Shown piece after piece: positions 1 through 6,877 of a stretch of DNA of 16,704 nucleotides; positions within the stretch are counted from its first letter, which is position 1; each line of letters starts with the position of its first letter. The notes beneath the pieces were generated by a model. That model was not told where the DNA came from, did no database searches, and saw only the letters and a list, made by a program, of their open reading frames with translations. A program made the translations under genes and the position numbers. The stretch comes from Gemmatimonadota bacterium (GTDB lineage: Bacteria > GCA-2686955), in assembly GCA_002686955.1 (NCBI GenBank), contig NYZA01000110.1:1-16704 (forward strand), written 5' to 3'.

Positions 1-939
1 CTCTCTCCATTCGACCTTTTCGAGCGCGGCGACGATATGCTCGAAGAGGTCGAAGTAGGTCTTGATCCGATCGCGCGACTCGACCGACGCAGGCAGCTCG
101 AGAACCGGCACGCCCGCTCTCCTCGCCACCGCCTGTGCCGCCTTCGGATCGACGAAATCGGAGTGGATGACGAGCCCCGCGCCCTCTTGCTTCATCTTGT
201 CGACCAACTCCGCGAGGTGGCGCGGCGCCGGCGGGATGCCCGGCTTCTCTTCAATGAGGCCGATCCGTTTCAGGTCGAGCCAATCGAGCAGATACTCCCA
301 TTGCTGGTGATAGCAGACCACGGAGCGGCCCCGGATCTTCGCCAATCGTTGCTCCCAGGTCGCGACGCGTGTCGCGAGATCGGTCTCGAAGCCGTCGAGG
401 TTTCGGCGATACTCAATCGCACCATCGGGGTCGAGGAGTGACAAGCGCGCGGCGAAAGTGCGTGCCATGATGGCGCCATTTCGAGGATCAAGAGAGTAGT
501 GGGGATTGCCCTCGGGGTGCACATCACCGGCTGCGCGCGTCGCTTCGGCGGTTGGGACCTCTAGGACTCGGATCCCATCGGAAATGTCGACATCGCCCTT
601 CGCGCCCGGCATGATTTGCGAGTTCCGGGCTCCTCGAAGCAAGAGGGGAAGCCAACCGATCTCAAGCTGGAGTCCGTTGTAGGCGACCAGATCGGCGCGG
701 TTCGCGCGCACCATGTACGAGGGCTTGGCGGCCACGTAGTGGGGGTCCTGGTAGCCTTTGGCGATCGCGTACACTTCGACGCGCTCTCCGCCGACGGCGC
801 GGGCGATCGATGCCACGTCTTGGGTGGTTGCCACGAGATCGAGGTGGGCGCAGAAGGCGGTACCATTGCTTGTCGAGCAGGCCGCAATTGTTACGACAAT
901 CGAGGCCAGTGCACGCGCGGTTTTCGTTGGTGAGCTCAT
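1..939 (-). CDS. ZnuA/TroA-like metal ABC transporter substrate-binding protein (3' end cut)
   Basis: Periplasmic metal (zinc or manganese) receptor of an ABC importer, cluster A-I fold. The frame is open from the ATG at 939 to the window edge: 313 residues are visible and the C-terminus is missing. The N-terminus has a hydrophobic stretch ending in IAAC (18-21), a fair lipobox, so it may be a lipoprotein; cleavage after AFC (28-30) is the alternative. Family marks are QDPHYVAAKPS (65-75, His67), ADLVAYNGLQLE (82-93), HPEGNPHYSLDPRN (141-154, His147), YHQQWEYL (210-217, His211) and a C-terminal HSDFVDPKAA (259-268). His67, His147 and His211 sit where the three His ligands of ZnuA/TroA lie; the fourth ligand is unclear. 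A GAGAG-type ribosome site precedes the ATG. The stop of the upstream barrel gene is 22 bases away, so the two are co-transcribed. Permease and ATPase genes would be expected beyond position 1. The exact metal cannot be read from sequence. Confidence 0.9.
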   Translation of the reverse strand, partial: MSSPTKTARALASIVVTIAACSTSNGTAFCAHLDLVATTQDVASIARAVGGERVEVYAIAKGYQDPHYVAAKPSYMVRANRADLVAYNGLQLEIGWLPLLLRGARNSQIMPGAKGDVDISDGIRVLEVPTAEATRAAGDVHPEGNPHYSLDPRNGAIMARTFAARLSLLDPDGAIEYRRNLDGFETDLATRVATWEQRLAKIRGRSVVCYHQQWEYLLDWLDLKRIGLIEEKPGIPPAPRHLAELVDKMKQEGAGLVIHSDFVDPKAAQAVARRAGVPVLELPASVESRDRIKTYFDLFEHIVAALEKVEWRE

Positions 940-961
940 TCTGTCTCTCCCTTCGGTTCTC

Positions 962-2089
962 TCAGCGGTAGGAATGCGCGGGATGGGAACCGATTGTGAT
1001 CGAGTACTGAAGACGTACTTCGTGGCTTGCCTCGGTCGATTCTTCATGCCCCTCCGCCGGCCGGTGGCCGTAGAACAGGCGAATCGACTGGAACTCGCTC
1101 GGCACGAAAGCGATCTGCATCGCGCCGGCACTCCGCAACTCGCCGTCGTCCGAGGAGGGAAGCCCGATCAGGTCGAGACGGCACTGGAGCCAGAATCGGC
1201 GTGAGAGCTTCCAGGAGAGGGCGCTGTAGGCGCTCAGGTCGACCCGGGGATCGGCTGCGGGTGTGTCTTGTCGAGAGAGGCGGATCAGCTCACTCTGCCA
1301 AATCAGCTTCTTGCGATTGACGCTCCGAGTGGGAGCCCATTGCAGGGTCAGATCTACCCCTGTGAGATGGGTCCATCCGAGGTGCTCGTTCCGACCGGAG
1401 AGGTTCGAGCCGGAGAGCTCGAGGGTGCCGTTCTCGCCGAGATCCCAGAGATTTCGCAGCCGCCCAAGGTAGGCGAGATCTTCATCGTCGGGGGAATGGA
1501 AGAGGGTGCCCTCGCTGCCGTTGGTCACTTGTGCCGTCAGCTCCGCGAAATGGGGCAGGGGCGCAAGCCAACTCAACTCCAGGCCAGCGTCGCCGTGCAC
1601 ATCGGCGCCAACGCTGCGCTCGATGATCCACGGAGCGTCGGCGAAGAGGAAGTTGTGGACGTGCTGCGGTGCATGTTTGCCGAAGGCCGGCTTCAGCACG
1701 CCAACCCGTGCTCGCATATCACCGGGTAGGGCATCGAAGGTGGCGTGGCCCTCCTCGAGCGCGAGACCCTCGCCAGGAGAATACGCGAGCACAATGTCGG
1801 CGCGGGCGTACGGGTCGATCGCGCTGGTCATGCGGATCTCGGCCTCTTGCAGGCTGAGCCCGCGAGTCGGTCCGGCATGGTCGTGGGCGTCGTGCTCGTG
1901 CGCATCGTCGCCCTCCTCTTCTTGCCCGACTTCGTCGGGGGCGATGTTCGACGCGCGGCCGAGGAAGAGCGCGTTGACGCTGATGGCGGGATTGAGGGCG
2001 CGCGAGATTCCGGTGGCGGTGGCGCTGGGGGCGCCGCTTGCCTGGCCTGTCGCGCAGAGCAATGCCAGTAGGTGCGGATGGCAGATCAT
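962..2089 (-). CDS. outer-membrane beta-barrel protein with His-rich segment, linked to metal uptake
   Basis: Predicted 375-residue exported protein. I chose the ATG at 2089 because GGAG lies five bases upstream; a GTG at 2110 would add seven residues and leaves the signal peptide less terminal. The signal peptide is about residues 1-20, ending near QASG/A. Then come NPAISVNALFLG (about 32-43), an acidic linker, and a His-rich patch DAHEHDAHDH (62-71; His64, 66, 69, 71). Next is a region with alternating polar and hydrophobic strands, including a second His cluster FGKHAPQHVHNF (136-147). The C-terminus YSITIGSHPAHSYR looks like a barrel closing strand. I recognise the pattern from uncharacterised porin-like proteins found beside ZnuA-type genes, but no name is established. 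The likely role is passage or capture of metal ions at the outer membrane, inferred from the His clusters and the neighbouring metal-binding protein. It is 22 bases upstream of that gene. Confidence 0.75.
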   Translation of the reverse strand: MICHPHLLALLCATGQASGAPSATATGISRALNPAISVNALFLGRASNIAPDEVGQEEEGDDAHEHDAHDHAGPTRGLSLQEAEIRMTSAIDPYARADIVLAYSPGEGLALEEGHATFDALPGDMRARVGVLKPAFGKHAPQHVHNFLFADAPWIIERSVGADVHGDAGLELSWLAPLPHFAELTAQVTNGSEGTLFHSPDDEDLAYLGRLRNLWDLGENGTLELSGSNLSGRNEHLGWTHLTGVDLTLQWAPTRSVNRKKLIWQSELIRLSRQDTPAADPRVDLSAYSALSWKLSRRFWLQCRLDLIGLPSSDDGELRSAGAMQIAFVPSEFQSIRLFYGHRPAEGHEESTEASHEVRLQYSITIGSHPAHSYR

Positions 2090-2255
2090 CTCTTCTCCAG
2101 TCGTTCCCACATGCCCCGGGCGGAGCGAAGCGGGGACGGCGATCGGTTCCTGAGCGGCGAGAGCTCGACGTTCGCGCGCTCTATCGGCGCGCGGTCGGAG
2201 CTCCGCTCATCATGGGGACGGGGAGTACCCGATCACCCGAATACGGAGATTGCTT
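2090..2255. other. 166-base spacer between the His/Cys-rich protein and the barrel gene
   Basis: This is the longest non-coding stretch in the window. It carries the strong hairpin at 2151-2209 and a weaker inverted repeat CCCCG/CGGGG (2114-2118 with 2131-2135). I see no convincing -35/-10 pair, no AT-rich palindrome of the Zur type and no T-run after either hairpin in the transcribed direction. It marks the most likely place for separate control of the metal uptake genes from the cytochrome operon upstream, but a promoter is not demonstrated. Confidence 0.6.
2151..2209 (-). other. long imperfect hairpin (21 bp stem, 9-base loop)
   Basis: The sequence shows four nested arm pairs: TGAGCGG with CCGCTCA (2151-2157 / 2203-2209), AGCT with AGCT (2162-2165 / 2199-2202), CGAC with GTCG (2166-2169 / 2194-2197) and CGCGCG with CGCGCG (2173-2178 / 2188-2193). 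Small bulges lie between the arms. It lies about 60 to 120 bases ahead of the barrel gene start. No T-tract follows in the minus direction, so it is not a standard intrinsic terminator. It may be an mRNA processing or stabilising stem, an attenuator-like leader structure, or a dispersed REP-like element. Confidence 0.65.
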
Positions 2256-2651
2256 TCAGACCGGAGGAGAGTGCTTGGGCGCCAGGCGGAAAAGGGCGAG
2301 GGTGTTGAACTGCCGCGTGTGCGTGTCCGCACATGGCGCGAGTGCCGATGGATGAGCAGCCCTCTGCTCGGCGAGCGCGCGGGCGATTCGGGCTCGTTCC
2401 GCCTGCGTAAAGACGCAATGCTCGTGCTCGTGGTCGCTTTCCCGCGGCTCATCGGGGAGGATGCCCAGGCCCGCGATTCGGGGCGCGTGGGGCGCCGCCT
2501 CCTCGCCGTGGACGATCTCACCGTGATCGGCGCATCGTGTGTGCGGGACGACGCTGTAGTGAAGGGATCCCCCGATGCCGGCCCAGAGCATGAGGAGGGC
2601 CAGCAACGCGCCTGGCGCGCGGTGACGGGTCGCTGGGTGGATCGGAGCCAT
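2256..2651 (-). CDS. small His/Cys-rich exported or membrane-anchored protein
   Basis: 131 residues from the ATG at 2651. The reading frame stays open upstream, but the sequence before this Met is low-complexity and lies in the next gene's other frame, so I place the start here although no strong ribosome site is visible. A hydrophobic segment at about 13-29 (GALLALLMLWAGIGG) is a signal peptide or single anchor. After it come HYSVVPHTRC (31-40), ADHGEIVHGE (41-50), ESDHEHEHCV (71-80) and CADTH (107-111), giving many His and three Cys in a short chain. The pattern suggests metal binding, as in small periplasmic chaperones or sensors. I recall similar unnamed proteins near ZnuA-type genes but cannot assign a family. 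It sits 59 bases after the second substrate-binding protein and 166 bases before the barrel gene, so it could belong to either unit. Confidence 0.65.
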   Translation of the reverse strand: MAPIHPATRHRAPGALLALLMLWAGIGGSLHYSVVPHTRCADHGEIVHGEEAAPHAPRIAGLGILPDEPRESDHEHEHCVFTQAERARIARALAEQRAAHPSALAPCADTHTRQFNTLALFRLAPKHSPPV

Positions 2652-2710
2652 GGAGATCTGACCATTGAACAGTGCTCCCGAAGACACTCTACAGCGGGGA
2701 AGGGCGGGAG

Positions 2711-3871
2711 TCAGCGGACTTTTGAGGTGGGTATCCGGCTCCATCGCCCCTTTCGGTGCGTACAGAGAACCGGCGCCATCGAGGCTCCGCCCAAGCCATC
2801 GAATCGGTATGTGCCGGCGAGTCCGCTGTGGACACCCTCCGCCAGCGCGGAGCGGATGGCCGTGCGGCTCGGTCCGGCGGAATCGATCGCCTCGATGATC
2901 ATGCGGGTGGCGTCGTACGTGAAGATCCCGACAGGATCGGGAGGAGACCCTGTACGGGAGCGAAAGGCGCGCTCGAGCTCCGTCGGCCACCGGCGTCCCA
3001 GATCGTACGGTGCCGCCACGATCAGCTCGCCCAAACTCTCACGAGCCGAGATCAGCTCCGGCCCCAGTGTGTTCGCCGCGAGGAGCACGGGACCGTCGAA
3101 GCTGTCCGCGCGGGCGGAGCGAATCAGCTCGAGGGCGCCCGTCGGTTCTCCCCAGATCAGTAGAGCATCGGCATCTCGAACCGCTGCACTCTTCGTCTCG
3201 TACATTTCATGCGCCTCGTACTCCTCGATGCCCCAGAGCCCGAATCCGGCCCGATCGGCCGCCTGCTCGAGTCTGCGCCTCCCGGTTCGCCCCTCCCGGT
3301 TTCCCTCGATCAGCACGAGCAGGCGCCGCAACCCTCGCTCGCCGCCGTAATCGATCAGCGAGCGGGCCTGCAGATCGTCTCGGGGAAAGATGCGGAAGAC
3401 CCAGGGCACGTTCGCGTAGTCGATCGTCATATCGGAGGCTGTCGGAGTGATCAATGGAACCCACAGTTTCGCCGTTGCGAGCTCTGCGACATGTGCGTCA
3501 CCCCCATTCAGGCCACCGACGATGGCGCTGACGCTGTCTTCCAGGGCGAGTGCCGCCAGTTGTTTCGCCCCTGTTCCCCATAGACCGTCGTCCGATCGAA
3601 ACACCATTTCGTATGGGCGTCCCTTGCAGCCTCCTCGCCGGTTGGCCTCCTCGATTGCGATCTCCACGGCCGCCTGGAGCCGGTCCCCCGCCGCACTCCG
3701 TGCGGGGCCGAGCACACCGATCCGAATCGTCTCGTGTCCATCTGGAGCGACGTCGCTATCGCTCGGTCCCAGAAACCTAGTGTCGCTCAGCGATAAATCG
3801 CGATAGGGCTGCCCACTCGCCGGCACGTTAATGGCCATCAACACGGACAAGAAGAGCGGCCCGGAGATCAA
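2711..3871 (-). CDS. LivJ/LivK-type periplasmic substrate-binding protein, paralogue B
   Basis: Branched-chain-amino-acid-type binding protein fold (Peripla_BP_6). I place the start at TTG 3871 (386 residues). It overlaps the upstream stop as TTGA, has a GAGAG site, and yields MISGPLFLSVLMAINVPASG as signal peptide. A GTG at 3907 in the same frame (398 residues) is the alternative. Core features are IRIGVLGPARS (49-59), IAIEEANRRGG (71-81), DDGLWGT (94-100), EDSVSAIVGGLNG, VPWVFRIFPRDD and the C-terminal GIFTYDATRMIIEAID. It matches the neighbouring upstream gene segment by segment (GLWG, EDSV, PW-FR), so the two arose by duplication. The ligand pocket residues differ, so the ligands may differ. 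No permease or ATPase gene of the Liv type lies nearby, which suggests a sensor or delivery role rather than ordinary import. The ligand is unknown. Confidence 0.85.
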   Translation of the reverse strand: MISGPLFLSVLMAINVPASGQPYRDLSLSDTRFLGPSDSDVAPDGHETIRIGVLGPARSAAGDRLQAAVEIAIEEANRRGGCKGRPYEMVFRSDDGLWGTGAKQLAALALEDSVSAIVGGLNGGDAHVAELATAKLWVPLITPTASDMTIDYANVPWVFRIFPRDDLQARSLIDYGGERGLRRLLVLIEGNREGRTGRRRLEQAADRAGFGLWGIEEYEAHEMYETKSAAVRDADALLIWGEPTGALELIRSARADSFDGPVLLAANTLGPELISARESLGELIVAAPYDLGRRWPTELERAFRSRTGSPPDPVGIFTYDATRMIIEAIDSAGPSRTAIRSALAEGVHSGLAGTYRFDGLGGASMAPVLCTHRKGRWSRIPTSKVR

Positions 3872-5142
3872 AACGCTCTCAACACCTTCGGCTCGTTGTA
3901 CACCCACCGGCCGCCCCGCATGGTCGCCATCGTTACCCTGCCGCGATCGGAATGGACTCGGTCCATCTCGATCTTGCCGGTCACGCCCTCGAACTGATCG
4001 ATCTCAGCAAGTGCGTCTCGAATTCTGTATCGATTGAGTCCGGCTTTGTCGATCGCCGCGAGCACCATCATCGTGCCGTCGTACGAGTGGGCGGCATGGA
4101 CCGATGGCTCATCGCTGTGGAGCTTGCGATACGAATCTCTGAACCCCTCGTGGAGCCGGGATGGCGACGAAGGGTCGTACGGCACCACGGCCACGACCCC
4201 CTCGGCGGCGTCGCCCGCGATCTCGACGAAAGAGCCGTGGAGGACGCGATCGCATGCGAAGACCGGCATCGTCAATCCCGCGCCTCGAATGCGGCGCACG
4301 AGATGCCCCGCCGCCTCGGCGTCGGCCCACAGGACCACGGCGTCGGGGTCGACTCGCCGCAGACGCTCGATCTGGAGGGCGAACTCAGGATTCAGATTGC
4401 GATGAGCCACCTCGTAGTTGATCTCGATGGGCGGCGGATGGCCGAGTCGAACCGAGCCGCCGCGGAACTCCCCCACACCGAATCGCCCATAGCGATTGTC
4501 GGCTCTCAGGATGGCGACGCGCTCGAAACTCCGTTCCTTGTAGAGATGGAACGCGATCGTGTAGGCCATCTGGCGATCGTCGGCGATGTTCCGGAAGATC
4601 CACGGGATCTTCGTCTCGACCAAAGTCGGATCGGTATCGGCGACATTCATGACCGGGAGCTCGGTCTTCAGCGCTACGCGAATCGCGATATGTGTGTTGG
4701 CCCCGTCGACCGTGCCGATCACCGCCCACACACTGTCTTCGTACGAGAAGGCGACGATCTCGTTCGCGGAGGCTCCCCAGAGGCCGGTATCGTTGCGCAC
4801 GACTAGCTCGAAAGGTGTTCCCCGAAACCCGCCGCTTTTGTTCCTCTCGTCGATCGCCAGCTCCACGCCGGCCAGCATGTCGCGTCCGATATAGGTCTCG
4901 TGTGAACCCTCCAGCGGCGCGAGTACCCCGATGCGCACCGTCTCCACTTTCGGCTCCGGCTTCTCCCGCCCCGGTCCGGTGAATTCGAGTGGCTCGACGA
5001 AGAACTGCTTGTAAGGCGCCGTCAAGAAGCGCCCGAAGGGTCGCAGCTCTTCGGGCGTGTTGCCGTAGACCGCCAACGAATCGTCGCTCATCGCGGAGGG
5101 TGAAAGGGCGCAGAGTGCGACCACCATCGTTCGGCTGATCAT
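3868..5142 (-). CDS. LivJ/LivK-type periplasmic substrate-binding protein, paralogue A
   Basis: 424 residues from the ATG at 5142, which overlaps the preceding stop as ATGA with AGGGA upstream. The frame is open much further 5', but that part is the shadow of the propeller gene. The signal peptide is about 1-18 (MISRTMVVALCALSPSAM). A 45-residue linker follows, then the Peripla_BP_6 fold: VRIGVLAPLEGSHETYIGRD (69-88), GVELAIDERNKSGGF (92-106), DTGLWGAS (118-125), EDSVWAVIGTVDG (135-147), a second lobe from about 200 (FERVAILRADNRYGRFG, 206-222), DAVVLWADA (267-275) and AHSYDGTMMVLAAIDKAG (351-368). Domain order and length fit LivJ-like receptors. The linker before the fold is longer than usual. 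It is paired with a paralogue immediately downstream and a propeller gene immediately upstream. The ligand is not predictable from what I can see. Confidence 0.88.
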   Translation of the reverse strand: MISRTMVVALCALSPSAMSDDSLAVYGNTPEELRPFGRFLTAPYKQFFVEPLEFTGPGREKPEPKVETVRIGVLAPLEGSHETYIGRDMLAGVELAIDERNKSGGFRGTPFELVVRNDTGLWGASANEIVAFSYEDSVWAVIGTVDGANTHIAIRVALKTELPVMNVADTDPTLVETKIPWIFRNIADDRQMAYTIAFHLYKERSFERVAILRADNRYGRFGVGEFRGGSVRLGHPPPIEINYEVAHRNLNPEFALQIERLRRVDPDAVVLWADAEAAGHLVRRIRGAGLTMPVFACDRVLHGSFVEIAGDAAEGVVAVVPYDPSSPSRLHEGFRDSYRKLHSDEPSVHAAHSYDGTMMVLAAIDKAGLNRYRIRDALAEIDQFEGVTGKIEMDRVHSDRGRVTMATMRGGRWVYNEPKVLRAF

Positions 5143-6218
5143 GGCGAGATTCCCTTCCGGCTCTTCGCGCCTCCCAATCTGCCGCGGCTCACACCTTTCG
5201 CCGTCGCCACCCACACGTCTTCTCCATGAAAATCGACACCCAGAACGAAGTTGTTGGCCAATCCCGCCTCGAGGGCGACCGTATTGAGTAGTTCCCCCTC
5301 GCTGTAGTTTCGGGCGACCCAGGGTCCCATGTAGTTGGATGGATCGTCCCTCGGAGCGTATGTCACCCACCGATTCGAGCCGTAGTCGACGACGCTGAGC
5401 CCCTTGTCGGTGCAGAGCCAAGCCTGGCGCCCCTTCGCCTTCACGGAGTTGATGAAGTTGCTGGCAAGCCCCGTGTCGTGATCCATATAGCCGCGCCAGC
5501 GATAGCCGTCGTAGCTGGAGAGCCCGAAGTAGGTGGCTGCCCAGAGTATGCCCGCTCGATAGCTCACGGCGGTCGTGATCATGTGGATCAAGCCGTCGTC
5601 CCGGAAGAGGTCGATCTCCATCTCGCGATCGGGATCGATATGGTCCTTCCATTTCTCCGTGGCCGGATCGAACTCGAGCACCCCTCCACCCCAGAGCGCC
5701 GCCCAGACCTTCCCATCCGCATAGTCGACCGCGTAGCCCCAGGGTTCGTGCTGAGGACTATTTTCCGGTGTGTACACTTGCCACCGGCCCTCTCGGACCA
5801 TATAGCGACCCTGGCCGACAGTGGTGGCGACCCAGACGTTTTGGTTTTCGATCGCCACGCCGAAAACGACGTCGTTCGGGAGTCCGCTGTCGAACTGAGT
5901 GAAAGTCGTGAAACGCCCCGCCGAAAGCCGCGACAGTCCCCCCATGGTGCCGGCCCAGAGCTCTCGTGTCGCTGGGTCCACCGCGACGGAGAGAACGGCA
6001 TTGTGCGCTAGCCCCTCCGCTTCGCGGTAAGTCCGCCACACTCCTTCCTCACGGCAAGCCAGGCCCCGATCGGTGCCCACCCAAACTCGATCTCGATCGA
6101 CCGCGACACAGAACGCCTTCTCGGAAGGCAGGCCATCCGTCGTGTGGAAAGACTCCCATAGGTGATAGACCGGCGGTGTCGCGGCCAGGGCGGCCGCTAC
6201 GATCCAGACCGAAATCAT
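5139..6218 (-). CDS. secreted seven-blade beta-propeller (reg_prop type), no kinase domain
   Basis: 359 residues from the ATG at 6218, with GGAG/GAGG just upstream. It starts two bases after the stop of the cytochrome gene. The signal peptide is about 1-14 (MISVWIVAAALAAT). The rest consists of blades with the two-component-regulator-propeller signature W-x-x-T-x-x-G-[LV]: WVGTDRGL (46), WAGTMGGL (88), WVATTVGQG (129), WAALWGGG (172), WAATYFGL (226), WLCTDKGL (267) and WVATAKGV (336). Seven copies make a closed propeller. In well-known proteins this repeat is the periplasmic sensor part of hybrid histidine kinases. Here there is no Y_Y_Y domain, membrane helix or kinase after the last blade, so it is a free periplasmic or secreted propeller, probably a protein- or ligand-binding platform for its neighbours. 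Its C-terminus overlaps the first substrate-binding protein by four bases. Confidence 0.88.
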   Translation of the reverse strand: MISVWIVAAALAATPPVYHLWESFHTTDGLPSEKAFCVAVDRDRVWVGTDRGLACREEGVWRTYREAEGLAHNAVLSVAVDPATRELWAGTMGGLSRLSAGRFTTFTQFDSGLPNDVVFGVAIENQNVWVATTVGQGRYMVREGRWQVYTPENSPQHEPWGYAVDYADGKVWAALWGGGVLEFDPATEKWKDHIDPDREMEIDLFRDDGLIHMITTAVSYRAGILWAATYFGLSSYDGYRWRGYMDHDTGLASNFINSVKAKGRQAWLCTDKGLSVVDYGSNRWVTYAPRDDPSNYMGPWVARNYSEGELLNTVALEAGLANNFVLGVDFHGEDVWVATAKGVSRGRLGGAKSRKGISP

Positions 6219-6220
6219 GC

Positions 6221-6877
6221 TCACTCCTCTCCTTCTTCGTTTTCGCGCTCCGAGTGCTCGATCATTGGCCATGCCGTTTCTACATCGAATGGGAGTGCGG
6301 GTTCGTGCGAAGGCTTTTGCTTGTGGCAGGAGATGCACTGCTCGCGCTTTGGCATCGCTATTCCGTAGTGCGCCCACAACCCGGCCACCATAGCGACCAG
6401 CGCGCGCGGCGGACTCGCCAACCCGGCGCGCGAAACGAGCGCCAGAGCGGCCGCCGACGCATGCGTGCCGCCGGGACCGTGACAAGCTTCACACACGACG
6501 CCCTCAGCCATGCGAAAGTCGGCATCTCTGTAGCCGGCCGGCACATCGTGCCCTGTCGCATGGCACGACAGACATTTGCCGCTCTTGGCCGGCTCGTCGC
6601 CGGTGATACCCACCTCTTCGCCCATGGAGATCGCCGCGGCGGAGCGGAGCGATACAAATGCCCGAGCGTGCTTGGTGCCCAACCATGTCTCGTACGTCCC
6701 CGGATGGCATTGAGCACACGCGTCATTGCCCAAGTAACGAGCCGCCGGTGTCGCGAGCTTCTCGATATCGCCGATGTCGAGCTCGTCCGGCTCGAGGCGA
6801 TCTTCGTACAGCTGCCCGATCGCCGCCGAAGAGACCGCCACGGCCAGTAACGCGATCACCGGCAGCGCCTTGACCAT
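6221..6877 (-). CDS. tetrahaem c-type cytochrome, c554-like
   Basis: 218 residues from the ATG at 6877, which shares one base with the upstream stop (TGATG). The signal peptide is about 1-21 (MVKALPVIALLAVAVSSAAI). There are four CxxCH haem c sites: CAQCH (54-58), CLSCH (102-106), CEACH (129-133) and CISCH (181-185). The stretch YLGNDACAQCHPGTYETW (48-65) followed by KHARAF (69-74), and later CEACHGPGGTHASA (129-142), is the pattern of the cytochrome c554 / multihaem cytochrome family; in that family His residues such as His70 and His139 can serve as distal ligands. The C-terminus is acidic (ERENEEGEE). The protein would be a periplasmic electron carrier, most simply passing electrons to or from the diheme enzyme encoded just upstream. 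No catalytic role is visible in the sequence. Confidence 0.92.
   Translation of the reverse strand: MVKALPVIALLAVAVSSAAIGQLYEDRLEPDELDIGDIEKLATPAARYLGNDACAQCHPGTYETWLGTKHARAFVSLRSAAAISMGEEVGITGDEPAKSGKCLSCHATGHDVPAGYRDADFRMAEGVVCEACHGPGGTHASAAALALVSRAGLASPPRALVAMVAGLWAHYGIAMPKREQCISCHKQKPSHEPALPFDVETAWPMIEHSERENEEGEE

Noticed and set aside
561-887. Possible frameshift in the metal-binding protein, because a 108-residue minus frame competes here
   Set aside because: Re-reading the region codon by codon gives one continuous frame from 939 to 1 with all family motifs in order.
2114-2135. CCCCG/CGGGG stem as a second regulatory hairpin or Zur site
   Set aside because: Five GC pairs with a 12-base loop are common by chance in this base composition, and there is no AT-rich palindrome of the Zur type.
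37-2355. Several long open frames on the plus strand, for example 1268-1729, 1506-2153 and 2250-3350
   Set aside because: They lie opposite clear minus-strand genes, are rich in Arg, Ser and Pro as expected of antisense GC-rich frames, and show no family motifs.
2675-2710. Inverted repeat CTCCCG/CGGGAG after the second LivJ-like gene as a terminator
   Set aside because: Only six pairs with a 24-base loop and no T-run after it in the minus direction.
3868-5652. 594-residue version of the first LivJ-like protein
   Set aside because: The extra 170 residues lie in another frame of the propeller gene and have shadow composition; the Met at 5142 has the signal peptide and the ATGA overlap.
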